DNA of 63,307 nt, from the NCBI RefSeq assembly GCF_002198715.1, contig NZ_MWLK01000017.1:1-63307 (forward strand), given 5' to 3'. The translations under genes were made by a program, and so were the position numbers. Of this stretch, positions 34,606 to 44,138 are shown one piece after another. The notes below the pieces were generated by a model that was not told where the DNA came from, made no database searches, and worked only from the letters and a program-made list of their open reading frames with translations. The first letter of the stretch is position 1, and each line of letters begins with the position of its first letter. This DNA comes from Rhodomicrobium sp. R_RK_3 (GTDB lineage Bacteria > Pseudomonadota > Alphaproteobacteria > Rhizobiales > Rhodomicrobiaceae).

Positions 34606-34855
34606 GACGATTTTCCTTCCCATTTGCGACCCCAGGCTAGAGAACCAATGAGCAATTATAGCGATTTAACGCGCCCGGTCGCCGCCATTGGCGCCAAGCC
34701 GTGACGCTTCGCCGCGAAGCCGGTCATGGAACCGCGAAATTCCGCGCCGGTCTTGGCCGAAACCTGCGGCGCGGCGATGGCGGGATTGACGCTCGGCGCA
34801 TCGTCCCGCACCGCGCGGGCGTCGCAATCCGGACGCGGCAGGCGCCGGGCGGCGA
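34606..34855. other. Intergenic region without clear features
   Basis: A gap of 250 bases between two minus-strand genes. I see no supported gene, repeat or terminator in it; it presumably includes the promoter of the HupE/UreJ gene. Confidence 0.5.
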
Positions 34856-35113
34856 TCAGGCGTCGGGCCGGGGATGCTGCTCGGGGTCGGTGTCGATTTC
34901 CGGCGGCTCGTCATAGCCGCTGCGGCTACTATAGAAGAGCAGCACCATCAGCCCGCAGCCGATGATCAGCGAAAAGACGATCATCAGCACCAGCGCGGTG
35001 ATGCCGTTGCCGCTGATCGGCACGTAGCCGACCGATGTCCAGACATAGACCGCCCACAGCACCGCCGCGCCCAGAAAGGCCAGCAAGACCGTCAGCACGA
35101 GGGTGGTTTTCAT
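34856..35113 (-). CDS. Small membrane protein, two transmembrane segments
   Basis: This 85-residue protein begins MKTTLVLTVLLAFLGAAVLW and has two hydrophobic helices (residues about 3-24 and 40-62), with an acidic, proline-rich C-terminus (YDEPPEIDTDPEQHPRPDA). I do not recognise a family. It lies 14 bases downstream of the aldo/keto reductase gene and is probably cotranscribed. The larger frame in which it is embedded is not otherwise coding. Confidence 0.65.
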   Translation of the reverse strand: MKTTLVLTVLLAFLGAAVLWAVYVWTSVGYVPISGNGITALVLMIVFSLIIGCGLMVLLFYSSRSGYDEPPEIDTDPEQHPRPDA

Positions 35114-35127
35114 GGGCGGCGGTCCTG

Positions 35128-35982
35128 TCAGAGCATGTCGAGCGGGGTCCGCTCGTCTGGCGGCGGGAACAGGCGGTCCAACTCGGCGATCTGTCCGGCC
35201 GTCAGCGCGCCGTCGAGCGCGGCGAGGTTCTCCCGCAGCCGGTCCGGATGGGCGGTCTTGGGGATGACGATCACGTCGTCCTGGGCAAGCAGCCAGCGCA
35301 GCGCGGCCTGAGCAGGCGTCATGCCGTTCGCCTCGGCAAAGCCTGCGAGCGCGGGGCTGGCGACGAGGCGCGCCTGTTCGAGCGGCGAATAGGCCATCAG
35401 CGGAATGCCGCGCTCGCGCATCCAGGGCAGCAGCTCCCATTCGGGTCCGCGCCGGGTCAGATTGTAGAGCAACTGGTTGGCGGCGATGCCCTGGCCGCCG
35501 GGCGCCTGCCAAAGCTCGGCCATGTCCTCGATGTCGAAATTGCTGACGCCGTAATGGCGGATCTTGCCGGCCTGCTTCAGCGCCGCGAAGGCCTCCAGCG
35601 TCTCGGCGATGGGGGTGCGGCTGCGCCAATGCAGCAGATAGAGGTCGATGCGGTCGGTGCCGAGCCGCTTCAGGCTGCGCTCGCAGGCGGCGGCGACGCC
35701 CTTGCGCGAGGCATTTGCGGGATGGACCTTGCTTACGATGAAGAGGCCGTCGCGCCGGCCGGCGACGGCCTCGCCGACGATCTCCTCGGCGCCGCCTTCG
35801 CCGTACATCTCGGCGGTGTCGATCAGCGTGACGCCGAGATCGAGCGCCAGCCGGATGGCGTCCAGCTCCTCCCGCCGCCGGGAGCGCTGCTCGCCCATCC
35901 GCCAGGTGCCGAGGCCGAAAGCGGGCACGCGCTCGCCGGAGGGCAGGGTCACGGTCTTGGATCGGGTCGAGGCGGCGGTCAT
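35128..35982 (-). CDS. Aldo/keto reductase
   Basis: This 284-residue protein is an NADPH-dependent aldo/keto reductase. The catalytic tetrad is visible: Asp and Tyr in DTAEMYGEG, Lys in SKVHP and His in YLLHWR. The cofactor motif near the end is VIPKTAHPDRLRENL. The start is the ATG giving MTAASTRSKTV after a GGGAGA site; an ATG at 36012 would add ten residues. Length and motifs resemble YeaE/2,5-diketo-gluconate reductase relatives, but the substrate is not evident. Confidence 0.88.
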   Translation of the reverse strand: MTAASTRSKTVTLPSGERVPAFGLGTWRMGEQRSRRREELDAIRLALDLGVTLIDTAEMYGEGGAEEIVGEAVAGRRDGLFIVSKVHPANASRKGVAAACERSLKRLGTDRIDLYLLHWRSRTPIAETLEAFAALKQAGKIRHYGVSNFDIEDMAELWQAPGGQGIAANQLLYNLTRRGPEWELLPWMRERGIPLMAYSPLEQARLVASPALAGFAEANGMTPAQAALRWLLAQDDVIVIPKTAHPDRLRENLAALDGALTAGQIAELDRLFPPPDERTPLDML

Positions 35983-36037
35983 GTCGGCGATCTCCCTGCG
36001 GCTTGTTTTCATAAGTCGAGGCTGTGCCTGCGGCCTA

Positions 36038-36187
36038 CCCCTCACCCACCGGCCTGACGGCCGGAGCTCTCCCTCAAGGGGAGAGGGCGAAGCGGCGCAA
36101 GTGGCGGCACTGTGACTCTTATCGGCTCAGCCTAGCCCCCTCCCCTGGAGGGAGAGGGCGGGCGCCGAAGGCGACCGGGTGAGGGGG
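36038..36187. repeat. Family C dispersed repeat, copy 2
   Basis: A non-coding element between the aldo/keto reductase and WrbA genes with CCCCTCACCCACCGG, a CTCCCTCAAGGGGAGAGGG hairpin and a second GGGAGAGGGCGGGCGCC hairpin with GACCGGGTGAGGGGG. It resembles the element at 58570-58700. Confidence 0.7.
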
Positions 36188-36211
36188 AGCCGCAAGCTCG
36201 GCCTCTCCGAC

Positions 36212-36811
36212 TCACCCCCGCAGCTTCGCCGCAATCTCGGCGATCTGCTTGCCCTGATAGCGCGCGCCGTCCAATTCGTTCTGGCTCGGCTGGCGGGAGC
36301 CGTCGCCGCCGGCGATGGTGGTCGCGCCGTAGGGCGAGCCACCCGTCACCTCGTCGAGCCGCATCTGGCCGGCGAAACCGTAATTCAGTCCGACCACCAC
36401 CATACCGAAATGCAGCAGATTGGCGATGATGGAAAACAGCGTCGTCTCCTGGCCGCCATGCTGCGTCGCGGTCGAGCTGAACGCCCCGCCGACCTTGCCG
36501 TGCAGCGCGCCCTTCGCCCATAGACCGCCGGCCTGATCGAGAAAATTCGCCATTTGCGAGGTCATGCGGCCAAAGCGCGTGCCGGTGCCGATGATGATGG
36601 CGTCGTAATCGGCCAGATCCTCGATCTTGGCGATCGGCGCGGGCTGGTCGAGCTTGTAATGGGAGGCGCGGGCGACGTCCTCGGGCACCAGCTCCGGCAC
36701 GCGCTTGATGTCGACCTCGGCACCGGCCGAGCGCGCGCCTTCGGCGACGGCACCGGCCATTGTCTCGATATGGCCGTAAGCGGAGTAATAGAGAACCAAA
36801 ACTTTCGTCAT
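36212..36811 (-). CDS. wrbA: NAD(P)H:quinone oxidoreductase, WrbA type IV
   Basis: This 199-residue protein is a flavodoxin-like FMN enzyme. The FMN-binding P-loop is [13 protein letters not shown], followed by [14 protein letters not shown] and the WrbA-specific [46 protein letters not shown] is also characteristic. It reduces quinones by two electrons and protects from oxidative stress. The ATG at 36811 follows a GGAG site. The length matches E. coli WrbA (198). Confidence 0.95.
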   Translation of the reverse strand: MTKVLVLYYSAYGHIETMAGAVAEGARSAGAEVDIKRVPELVPEDVARASHYKLDQPAPIAKIEDLADYDAIIIGTGTRFGRMTSQMANFLDQAGGLWAKGALHGKVGGAFSSTATQHGGQETTLFSIIANLLHFGMVVVGLNYGFAGQMRLDEVTGGSPYGATTIAGGDGSRQPSQNELDGARYQGKQIAEIAAKLRG

Positions 36812-36892
36812 GGACAGCTCCAGGATGGAGGGGGTGGGCACCTGCACGCAAGATGACTTCGCAACGCAAACTATACCAGCAAAACGTCACGC

Positions 36893-37882
36893 CTAAGACT
36901 TGGCGCCCCAGGCTTCGGCGAGGCGTTCATAGGAGCGCAGCCGCTCGGCATGGTCGTAGATGGCCGAGGCGACGATGATCTCGTCGACGCCGGTCTCGGC
37001 CACGAAGGCTTCGAGCCCGCGCCGCACGCTGTCCGCGCTGCCGACGATGGAGCGGGTCAGCATGCGCGAGACGTGGCGCTCCTCGGCCGGGCTCCAGAAG
37101 GCGTCGATATCGTCGATGGGCGGGGCGAGCTGGCCGCGCGTGCCGCGGATCATGTCGACGAAACCCTGCTGCATGGAGGTGAACTGGCGGCGCGCCTCCG
37201 CATCGGTCTCGCCGACGACGACATTCACGCCGGCCATGGCATAGGGCCTGTCGAGTTGCTCGGAAGGCTGGAATTTCGCCCGGTAGACCTCGAGCGCCTG
37301 CACCAGGGCATCCGGCGCGAAATGCGAGGCAAAGGCATAGGGCAGGCCGAGCATTGCCGCGAGCTGGGCGCCGAACAGGCTGGAGCCGAGAATCCAGATC
37401 GGCACTTTGGTGCCGGCGCCCGGCACGGCGCGGATGGCCTGGCTCGGCTGTGGCGCCGCCAGCAGCGCCTGCAATTCCAAGACGTCCTGGGGAAAGCTGT
37501 CGGCGGCGTCGGGATCGCGGCGCAGGGCGCGCAGAGTGCGCTGATCGGTGCCGGGCGCACGGCCGATGCCCAGATCGATGCGTCCGGGATAGAGTTCGGC
37601 AAGCGTGCCGAACTGTTCGGCGATGATGAGCGGGGCGTGGTTCGGCAGCATGATGCCGCCGGAGCCGACCCGGATGGTGTTGGTGCCGTCGGCCACATAA
37701 CCGATGGCGACCGCCGTTGCGGCGCTGGCGATGCCGGTCATATTATGATGTTCGGCGAGCCAGAAGCGGTTATAGCCCCAGCGCTCGGCGTGCTGCGCCA
37801 GGTCGCGCGAATTCCGCAGCGCGTCGCCCGCGCTCTGGCCTTGCGAAATGCGCGCAAGGTCGAGGATCGAAAGTGGCGGCAT
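36893..37882 (-). CDS. LLM-class flavin-dependent oxidoreductase
   Basis: This 329-residue protein is a luciferase-like monooxygenase. Features are [62 protein letters not shown] and [13 protein letters not shown], in the order usual for the group with MsnO8-like members. It uses reduced flavin supplied by a separate reductase. I start it at the ATG giving [17 protein letters not shown] after a GGAG site; the very long frame beginning at 38530 is an extension into non-coding sequence. Substrate unknown. Confidence 0.9.
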   Translation of the reverse strand: MPPLSILDLARISQGQSAGDALRNSRDLAQHAERWGYNRFWLAEHHNMTGIASAATAVAIGYVADGTNTIRVGSGGIMLPNHAPLIIAEQFGTLAELYPGRIDLGIGRAPGTDQRTLRALRRDPDAADSFPQDVLELQALLAAPQPSQAIRAVPGAGTKVPIWILGSSLFGAQLAAMLGLPYAFASHFAPDALVQALEVYRAKFQPSEQLDRPYAMAGVNVVVGETDAEARRQFTSMQQGFVDMIRGTRGQLAPPIDDIDAFWSPAEERHVSRMLTRSIVGSADSVRRGLEAFVAETGVDEIIVASAIYDHAERLRSYERLAEAWGAKS

Positions 37883-38032
37883 GGATCGTCTCCGTGGACG
37901 CGTTATTCTTTTGATGTCGGTATGCCGCGCCGTGCGCACAAGCGGCGAAAATGCAATAGCATCATTGCCAAAGGCTGATGGTCGGCCGCGCCAAGCGTGC
38001 CATAACGCTGCGCCAGATCGGGAGGACGCGCC

Positions 38033-38785
38033 ATGACCGAACCGGGTTTCAAGGATCACTTTTCCGCGCGCTCGGCCGATTATGCCGCCAACCGGCCCGA
38101 CTATCCGCCGGAATTGGGCGCCTTCCTCGCCGGCCACGCGCCGGGACGCTCGCTGGCGCTGGATTGCGGCTGCGGCAACGGCCAGCTTTCCGTGCTGCTG
38201 GCCGATCATTTCGACCGCGTCGCCGCGACCGACGCCAGCGCCCAGCAGATCGCCGCCGCCGCGCCGCATCCGCGCATCGCCTACCGGGTCGCGCCGGCGG
38301 AGGCGAGCGGCCTCGCGCCTGGCAGCGCCGACCTGATCGTTGCCGCCCAGGCCGCGCATTGGTTCGACCTCGACGCCTTCTACGCCGAAGCCCGGCGCGT
38401 CGCCCGGCCCGGCGCGCTCTTGGCGCTGGTCAGCTACGGCGTGCTGCATGTCGAGGGCGACGCGGAGCCGCCGATGCAGGCGTTTTACTGGCGCACCCTC
38501 GCGCCTTACTGGCCGCCCGAGCGCCGGCATGTCGAGGACGGCTACCGCTCGCTGCCGTTCCCCTTCGCCGAGATCGCGCAGCCCGGTCTCGCCATCGAGC
38601 GCGCATGGACCCGCGCCCAGCTCATGGGCTATGTCGAGACCTGGTCGGCGGTACGCGAGGCGGAGAAGGCTGTCGGGCGCGGCCCGGTCGACGCTCTCGC
38701 GGCGGCGCTCGCCTCCATCTGGCCGGATGGCGAGCGGCGCCGGGTGCGCTGGCCGCTGGCGGTGCGGGCGGGGCGGATCGGTTGA
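38033..38785 (+). CDS. Class I SAM-dependent methyltransferase
   Basis: This 250-residue protein has a Methyltransf_11 fold. Motif I for SAM binding is [17 protein letters not shown], then ATDASAQQI (motif with acidic residue), [17 protein letters not shown] and [14 protein letters not shown] ribosome site GGGAGGACG precedes the ATG. It resembles trans-aconitate methyltransferase-like proteins, but the acceptor cannot be inferred. It is divergent from the LLM oxidoreductase gene. Confidence 0.88.
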   Translation: MTEPGFKDHFSARSADYAANRPDYPPELGAFLAGHAPGRSLALDCGCGNGQLSVLLADHFDRVAATDASAQQIAAAAPHPRIAYRVAPAEASGLAPGSADLIVAAQAAHWFDLDAFYAEARRVARPGALLALVSYGVLHVEGDAEPPMQAFYWRTLAPYWPPERRHVEDGYRSLPFPFAEIAQPGLAIERAWTRAQLMGYVETWSAVREAEKAVGRGPVDALAAALASIWPDGERRRVRWPLAVRAGRIG

Positions 38786-38932
38786 CCGCGCCGGCAGTGA
38801 GAATTCTCACCGGAATTCCCGCGAAACGGCCATGATTGCGTGCCGGCGGCGGGCAAGAGTGACGAAAGCAACGCCGATATGCGACCGCTTTGGCTTCGTC
38901 AAATTGACGCAAAGCTTTACTCAAAATCGTAG

Positions 38933-38960
38933 TTGGTGCGAATAATCCCGTTTATATTGA
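38933..38960 (+). promoter_or_regulatory. Candidate promoter of the cold-shock gene
   Basis: TTGGTG (38933-38938) and TATTGA (38955-38960) are 16 bases apart. They could form a promoter about 200 bases before the cold-shock start codon. The match is weak and the spacing is short. Confidence 0.3.
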
Positions 38961-39166
38961 GAAAATTTCTTAATCTAGCTCTTGCCAGCGCCGTAACGAG
39001 GCCTTAGGCTGGCCACATCGACTTTGGGCCGGACGATTGGGCCGTAACACCGTGGCGAAGCCGGGTGAACGTTCAAACCCTCACCAAATTTCGACGAACC
39101 GAGCACTATGAGTGCGCGAAAGCGCATTCTCGTCTCTACTACACAGCCTGTGAATAAGGAAACTAC
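38961..39166 (+). promoter_or_regulatory. Long 5' leader of the cold-shock gene
   Basis: About 200 untranslated bases lie between the likely promoter and the start codon, a common arrangement of cspA-family mRNAs whose leaders fold differently at low temperature. I see no recognised riboswitch or open reading frame in it. Confidence 0.4.
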
Positions 39167-39376
39167 ATGAATACCGGTGTCGTTAAGTTCTACAACGATC
39201 AAAAAGGTTTCGGCTTCATCCAGCCGGACAACGGCGGCAAGGACGTTTTCGTCCATGCCACGGCACTCGAGCGCGCTGGCATTCGCGGCCTCGTCGAAGG
39301 CCAGAAAGTCAGCTTCGACACGCGCGAAGATCGCCGCACCGGCAAGGTCGCTGTGGACAATATCCGGACCGTCTAA
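39167..39376 (+). CDS. cspA: Cold-shock protein, CspA family
   Basis: This 69-residue protein is a single cold-shock domain. RNP1 is KGFGFIQP and RNP2 is VFVHATALE, the two RNA-binding motifs. It acts as an RNA chaperone that melts secondary structure. The start codon is preceded by AAGGAAACTAC, a good ribosome site. A long leader precedes the gene and a hairpin terminator follows it. Confidence 0.97.
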   Translation: MNTGVVKFYNDQKGFGFIQPDNGGKDVFVHATALERAGIRGLVEGQKVSFDTREDRRTGKVAVDNIRTV

Positions 39377-39416
39377 TCCCGGGATTCGGCGCGCGCTCCA
39401 GCCGCGCCACGTGACG

Positions 39417-39450
39417 AGAGCCGCTCCCAAGGGGGCGGCTCTTTCCGTTT
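39417..39450 (+). terminator. Rho-independent terminator of the cold-shock gene
   Basis: AGAGCCGCTCCC pairs with GGGGGCGGCTCT across a tiny loop and is followed by TTTCCGTTT, 40 bases after the stop codon. The stem is 12 bp with one G-T wobble. Confidence 0.88.
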
Positions 39451-39503
39451 GGAGCGCCGCTTGTCAGCCTCAGGCTTTATGCTATTGTCGCGCCCGTCAG
39501 ACC

Positions 39504-39578
39504 GGGCGGTTAGCTCAGTGGTAGAGCGCCTCGCTTACACCGAGGATGTCGGGAGTTCGACCCTCTCACCGCCCACCA
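39504..39578 (+). tRNA. tRNA-Val (anticodon TAC)
   Basis: The acceptor stem GGGCGGT (39504-39510) pairs with ACCGCCC (39568-39574), and the 3' end ACCA is encoded. The anticodon stem CCTCG/CGAGG encloses CTTACAC, giving TAC, which reads valine codons. The T-stem GGGAG/CTCTC surrounds TTCGACC. Structure is a complete cloverleaf. Confidence 0.95.
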
Positions 39579-39748
39579 TCCGGGCCTTCGGCGCCTGCCC
39601 GGCCCCTCCGGCGCAGCCGCGGCATCGCGGCACAGGGCCTTTTTCGCCCCAATTATCGCCACGTTACAATCGCCCTCTGGCTGAAATCCGGCCGAAATAG
39701 CAATATTGCTGTCTCGGGCCAAGGTCAGTCTCACCGATTGGGGGTTTG

Positions 39749-42655
39749 ATGGCGTCGGATGGTCGTGCCGCCGGAAGGTGTGCTGGGCGGACGGGGCTCA
39801 TTGCCGCGGTCGTTCAAGTCGTTGCAATTCTTGCGTTGTCCGTGTCCTGCGCCAGCGCGCAGACGACCGCCGTCCCCGCCGGACAGGCCGAAGCGCTGCC
39901 GCAGGATCCGGCGGTCGTCAGCGGCGAGCTGGCCAACGGCTTCCGCTACATGGTGCGCAAACATGCCAATCCGCCGGGCAAGGCGACGATGTGGCTGCAT
40001 CTGAACACCGGGTCGCTCAACGAGACCGATCAGCAGCAGGGCCTCGCCCATTATCTCGAGCACATGGCCTTCAACGGTTCGGCGCATTTTCCGCCCGGCA
40101 CCCTGGTTCACTCCTTCGAAGCGCGCGGCATGGTGTTCGGCCGTGACCAGAACGCCTTCACCAATCAGCGCGAGACCACCTACCAACTTGCCCTGCCGAA
40201 AGTGGATGCGGCGACGCTCGGTAAGGGGATGCTGTTTTTTGCCGACGTCATCTCCAACCTGTCGCTCAAGCAGCGCGAGATCGATGCCGAGCGCCAGATC
40301 ATCCTGGAAGAGCTGCGGCGCGGCCAGACGCCGGCGCGGCGCGTGGCGGATACTCTTCTGAAGCGGATCGCGCCGGGTTCGAATTACGGCCGGCCGATCA
40401 TCGGCACCGAGGCGTCGATCAATCGCCTGCAGGAGCCGGATTTCCGCGATTATTACGAAAAATGGTACGCCGCATCGAACGCCACGCTGCTGGTGGTCGC
40501 CGATGCCGACCCCGCCGAAATCGTCAAACTGATCGGCAAAGCCTTCGGTGACGCTCCCAAGCGGCCGCGGCCGGTGAGCCGGCCGGCCGGCGTGACCTCC
40601 TACAGCAACAGCTTCGCCATCGTCGCGACGGATGCCGAGATCAAGGGGACGGATATCGGCATGATATGGATCGAGGAGGCGCTGCCGATCGCCCGGACGG
40701 TGCCGAACTACCGCGCCTTTCTGATCCGCAGGGTTGCGGAGCGGGCGATGGACTGGCGCTTGAGGGCGGAGGCGGCGAAGGCCGGCGGAGCTTTCACCAG
40801 CGCCGACCTGTCGCTGTTCCGTGAGGGGCCCGGCATGCGCCGGACCGACCTGTGGGCGGGCGCGCGGGACGGCGCCTGGCGACAGGCGCTGAACGGGCTC
40901 GCGCTCGAGCTGCAGCGCGCCCGCGGCATCGGTTTCACCGCGGCCGAGATGGAGGATGCCAAGAAGCAGATCGTCGCCGCCGCGGAGTCGAATACCGAGA
41001 ATATCGGGGAGCGATCGGCGGAGACCCTGATCCGCGAGCTGAACGATGCCGCGACCTATGACCGGGGCACCATGTCGCCGCAGCAGCAGCTCGAACTGAT
41101 CCGGCGGCTGCTGCCCGGAATTTCGCTCGAGGAGCTGAACCAGACTTTCGCGCAGAGCTTCAAGCCGGGCGCCGTCGCCTTCGTCGCCAGGATGGAAGCC
41201 GGGCCGGGCGCGCCGACCGAGGAGCAATTGCTGGCCGCGGGCGTCGAGGCGCTCGCCCAGCGGCCGCTCCCGGAAGGGGAGGCCGCCGATCCGGCCTCGT
41301 CGCTGCTATCCGCGCCGCCGCCGGGCGGAACCGTCGCCGCGACCAGCAGGCACGCCGCGACCAAGGTGTCCGACGCCTGGCTCTCCAACAATGTGAAGGT
41401 GCATCACCGCTATGTCGGGACGGAGAAGAACCGGGTCAGCGTCGACATTTCGCTGATCGGCGGCGAGATGCAGGAGACCGACGCCAATGACGGCATCACC
41501 GCCCTGGTGGGCGCGGCCTGGGCAGGGACGGCCACCAGCCGTCTCAGCTCGACCGAAATCCGCCGGCTGATGATCGGGAAAAAGGCCGTCGTCACCACCG
41601 ACTCGGACGGCCACTCGGTGTCCATGGCGATCTATGCGACCTCGGAGGAACTCGAGACCGGGTTCCAATTGGCCTATCTGCGGCTGACCGATCCCAGGAT
41701 CGAGGAGACCGCCTTCACCCGCCTCGTCAGCGGCTGGCGCGAAAAGACCGGCGAGGACATGCTCAGCCCGACCCGCAATGCCGAAGAGGTGGTGCGGGAG
41801 GCGAGCTATCCGCAATCGGACACGCGGGGCAAGCCGTTCACCGTCGAGGATGTCGACCGGCTGACGCTGGCGGCGTCGCAGGCTTGGCTCGAGAAGCTCA
41901 TCAGGGAGTCGCCGATCGAGGTCACCATCGTCGGCGACATATCGCGCAAGCGCGCCATGGACTTGGCAGCCAAATATCTCGGTTCGCTGCCGGCGCGCGA
42001 GCGCGTGCGCCCCTACCGTGCCAGCGACGCCCACAGGCTCGGCCGCCGCAAAGGGCCGCAGACGGTCGAACGCACGATCGACACCAACACCAATCAGGCT
42101 TTCGTTTATTCCGGCTTCTACAGCGTCGACGACGCCGACCGCCGTGCGTCGCGGGCGATGTCGATCGCGGCCCGCATCCTGACCACGCGCATGACCAAGG
42201 AGATCCGCGAGGACGCGCAGCTCGTCTATGGCATCGACGCCAATTCGTGGCCGGGATTGCCCTATTCGGGGTTCGGGATGTTCTACGCTTCGGCGGTCAC
42301 CGACCCGCTCAAGACGGCGGCGCTGCGGGACAAGCTGTCCGCCATGTATCGCAGCTTCGCCGAGAAAGGGCCGACGGCGGACGAAATCAAGATCGTCCGG
42401 AAGCAGATCGCCAATGCGCGCGAGAAGCCGCCATACAGTCTTGCCTACTGGCGCGGCGCGTTGCGGGAAATCACCTATCGCGGCGAGACGCTGAACGATT
42501 TCGGCCGCCGCCGCCCGCCGCTTTCGGCGGAGGAGGTCCGCCGGGTCTTCGCGAAATATTACAAGCCGGAAAACGAGATCATCGTGGTGGTGAAGCCCAG
42601 GGCGCCGCTCGCCAACGGAGGCGCCGGCGACGTCCTGATGGAAAGCAGCCGCTAG
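39749..42655 (+). CDS. Exported M16-family zinc metallopeptidase (insulinase type)
   Basis: This 968-residue protein carries a signal peptide (LIAAVVQVVAILALSVSCASA) and two M16 halves. The inverted zinc motif HxxEH is HYLEHMAF, with the third ligand Glu in the helix after QREIDAERQIILEELRR. The second half (from about residue 500) is the inactive partner domain, and FGRRRPPLSAEEVRRVFAKYY closes the protein. It is probably a periplasmic or outer-membrane-associated peptidase that degrades peptides inside its chamber. Start: GGGGG before ATG 39749; TTG one codon upstream is not needed. Confidence 0.9.
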   Translation: MASDGRAAGRCAGRTGLIAAVVQVVAILALSVSCASAQTTAVPAGQAEALPQDPAVVSGELANGFRYMVRKHANPPGKATMWLHLNTGSLNETDQQQGLAHYLEHMAFNGSAHFPPGTLVHSFEARGMVFGRDQNAFTNQRETTYQLALPKVDAATLGKGMLFFADVISNLSLKQREIDAERQIILEELRRGQTPARRVADTLLKRIAPGSNYGRPIIGTEASINRLQEPDFRDYYEKWYAASNATLLVVADADPAEIVKLIGKAFGDAPKRPRPVSRPAGVTSYSNSFAIVATDAEIKGTDIGMIWIEEALPIARTVPNYRAFLIRRVAERAMDWRLRAEAAKAGGAFTSADLSLFREGPGMRRTDLWAGARDGAWRQALNGLALELQRARGIGFTAAEMEDAKKQIVAAAESNTENIGERSAETLIRELNDAATYDRGTMSPQQQLELIRRLLPGISLEELNQTFAQSFKPGAVAFVARMEAGPGAPTEEQLLAAGVEALAQRPLPEGEAADPASSLLSAPPPGGTVAATSRHAATKVSDAWLSNNVKVHHRYVGTEKNRVSVDISLIGGEMQETDANDGITALVGAAWAGTATSRLSSTEIRRLMIGKKAVVTTDSDGHSVSMAIYATSEELETGFQLAYLRLTDPRIEETAFTRLVSGWREKTGEDMLSPTRNAEEVVREASYPQSDTRGKPFTVEDVDRLTLAASQAWLEKLIRESPIEVTIVGDISRKRAMDLAAKYLGSLPARERVRPYRASDAHRLGRRKGPQTVERTIDTNTNQAFVYSGFYSVDDADRRASRAMSIAARILTTRMTKEIREDAQLVYGIDANSWPGLPYSGFGMFYASAVTDPLKTAALRDKLSAMYRSFAEKGPTADEIKIVRKQIANAREKPPYSLAYWRGALREITYRGETLNDFGRRRPPLSAEEVRRVFAKYYKPENEIIVVVKPRAPLANGGAGDVLMESSR

Positions 42656-42901
42656 CGCGGGACCGGTCAAGTTGGAACCGGTCGATGCCACCAATGGTGT
42701 TGCCATTCCCGCGCAGGCGGGAATCCCGCATCCTTGAGGCGTCCGCCGTGGACCGGGCTGGATTCCCGCCTGCGCGGGAATGACAAAAAGGGAGGCGTCG
42801 CGCCGGGTGTCAGAGCGGTCAGGATCGGGGCGACGGAATGAAATTGCGGGGGCTTGGAAAGCTCCCCTCCGCAGAGGTTGGCCTGCGGCTCCCGTTCGCG
42901 C
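42656..42901. other. Short intergenic with family A element
   Basis: This 246-base gap separates convergent genes. It holds one 83-bp family A element and no gene. Confidence 0.6.
42702..42784. repeat. Family A palindromic element, short form (copy 5)
   Basis: An 83-bp element with CCATTCCCGCGCAGGCGGGAA at the left and its complement at the right. The spacer is reverse-oriented compared with copies 2 and 3. It lies between convergent genes. Confidence 0.85.
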
Positions 42902-43912
42902 TCAGCCCGCAAAGACCCGGCCGCGATAGGGATAGCGTGGATCGCTATAGGCATAGCCCGCCGCGCTGCCCGACGGGACAAGCTGGTTCATGAACGCCTC
43001 GTCCTCGGCGGTATAGGCGGTGGCGGCGAGGCTGATGTAATCCTCGAGCTGCGCCATCGTCTTCGGCCCGATCACCACGCCCGAGACCAACTTGTTGGCG
43101 AGCACCCAGGCCAGGGCGAACCCGCTCATCGGGCGGCCGGACGGGGCCAGATGGGCGGCGATTTTCCGCGCGGCGTCGATGGCCTCGGGCCGGAATTCGG
43201 TCTCCATCATCCGCTTGTCGTTGCGCGCGGCGCGGGAGCCCTCGGGCGTGCCGTCATTATATTTGCCGGTCAGCAGGCCGCGCGCCAGCGGCGAATAGGG
43301 GACGACGCCGATGCCGAAATGCGCGCAGGCGGGCAGATAGTCGATCTCGATGAGCCGGTAGAGCGCGTGATAATAGGGCTGCGCCGCGATCGGCCGGGCA
43401 ACGCCCAGGCTGTCGGCGACGCGGACCATGTCGGCGATCTTCCAGGCGCGGAAATTCGAAAACCCCCAGCCGCCGATCTTGCCCGCCGCCATCAGTTCGC
43501 CGAGCACGCCGATGGTCTCTTCGAGCGGCGTCGCTTCATCGTCGAGATGCAGGTAGTAGACGTCGATCCTGTCGAGGCCAAGCCGGTCGAGACTCTGCTC
43601 GACGGCCGGCCGCAGCCAGCGCGCCGACAGTCCGCCGGAACCGGGCACGCCCTTGACGGGGTTGCCGCCCTTGCTGGCGACCACCCAGCGGTCTCGCTGC
43701 CCGGCGATGGCGCGGCCGATGATGCTTTCGGACGCGCCGTTCGCATATTGATCGGCGGTGTCGATGAAATTGCCGCCCGCCTCGCCATAACGCGCGATCA
43801 TCTCGACGGCCGCGCCTTCATCGGTCTGGTCGCCGAACATCATCGTACCGAGGCAGAGGCGCGAGACCTCCGGTCCGCGCGCTCCGAGCGTCGTCTTTTC
43901 GATCTGTGCCAT
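42902..43912 (-). CDS. Aldo/keto reductase, larger type
   Basis: This 336-residue protein belongs to the Tas/YghZ-like aldo/keto reductases. The catalytic tetrad is Asp and Tyr in DTADQYANG, Lys in ASKGG and His in YYLHLDD. Cofactor-binding residues near the C-terminus include VVIGPKTMAQLED. It reduces small carbonyls with NADPH. Because it converges with the M16 gene and precedes an intergenic repeat, it seems to be monocistronic. Confidence 0.9.
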   Translation of the reverse strand: MAQIEKTTLGARGPEVSRLCLGTMMFGDQTDEGAAVEMIARYGEAGGNFIDTADQYANGASESIIGRAIAGQRDRWVVASKGGNPVKGVPGSGGLSARWLRPAVEQSLDRLGLDRIDVYYLHLDDEATPLEETIGVLGELMAAGKIGGWGFSNFRAWKIADMVRVADSLGVARPIAAQPYYHALYRLIEIDYLPACAHFGIGVVPYSPLARGLLTGKYNDGTPEGSRAARNDKRMMETEFRPEAIDAARKIAAHLAPSGRPMSGFALAWVLANKLVSGVVIGPKTMAQLEDYISLAATAYTAEDEAFMNQLVPSGSAAGYAYSDPRYPYRGRVFAG

Positions 43913-44015
43913 TGGCTGGTGGCCCCTGTTCGCAATGTCTCGCTGTTGCCGCCATTCTATCTGCCTTCGCGGCTTTGGCGAGCCTCGGCGATAACATTGT
44001 TAAGGGTCACTTTTT

Positions 44016-44123
44016 GTCGTTCCCGCGAAAGCGGGAGTCCAGTGCGCCGCAGCGGCTGTGTTTAAGGCAATGCCAGATGGCGAAGATCGCCCTTGACTGG
44101 ATCCCCGCTTTCGCGGGGATGAC
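44016..44123. repeat. Family A palindromic element, long form (copy 6)
   Basis: A 108-bp element with GTCGTTCCCGCGAAAGCGGGA and CCCCGCTTTCGCGGGGATGAC as the outer palindromes. It is the long form and lies between the aldo/keto reductase and aminotransferase genes. Confidence 0.85.
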
Positions 44124-44138
44124 AATAAAGGCAAACTA

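Noticed and set aside
34701-34965. Small plus-strand frames between the HupE/UreJ and membrane protein genes
   Set aside because: No ribosome site, no conserved motif, and the frames overlap the end of the membrane protein gene on the other strand.
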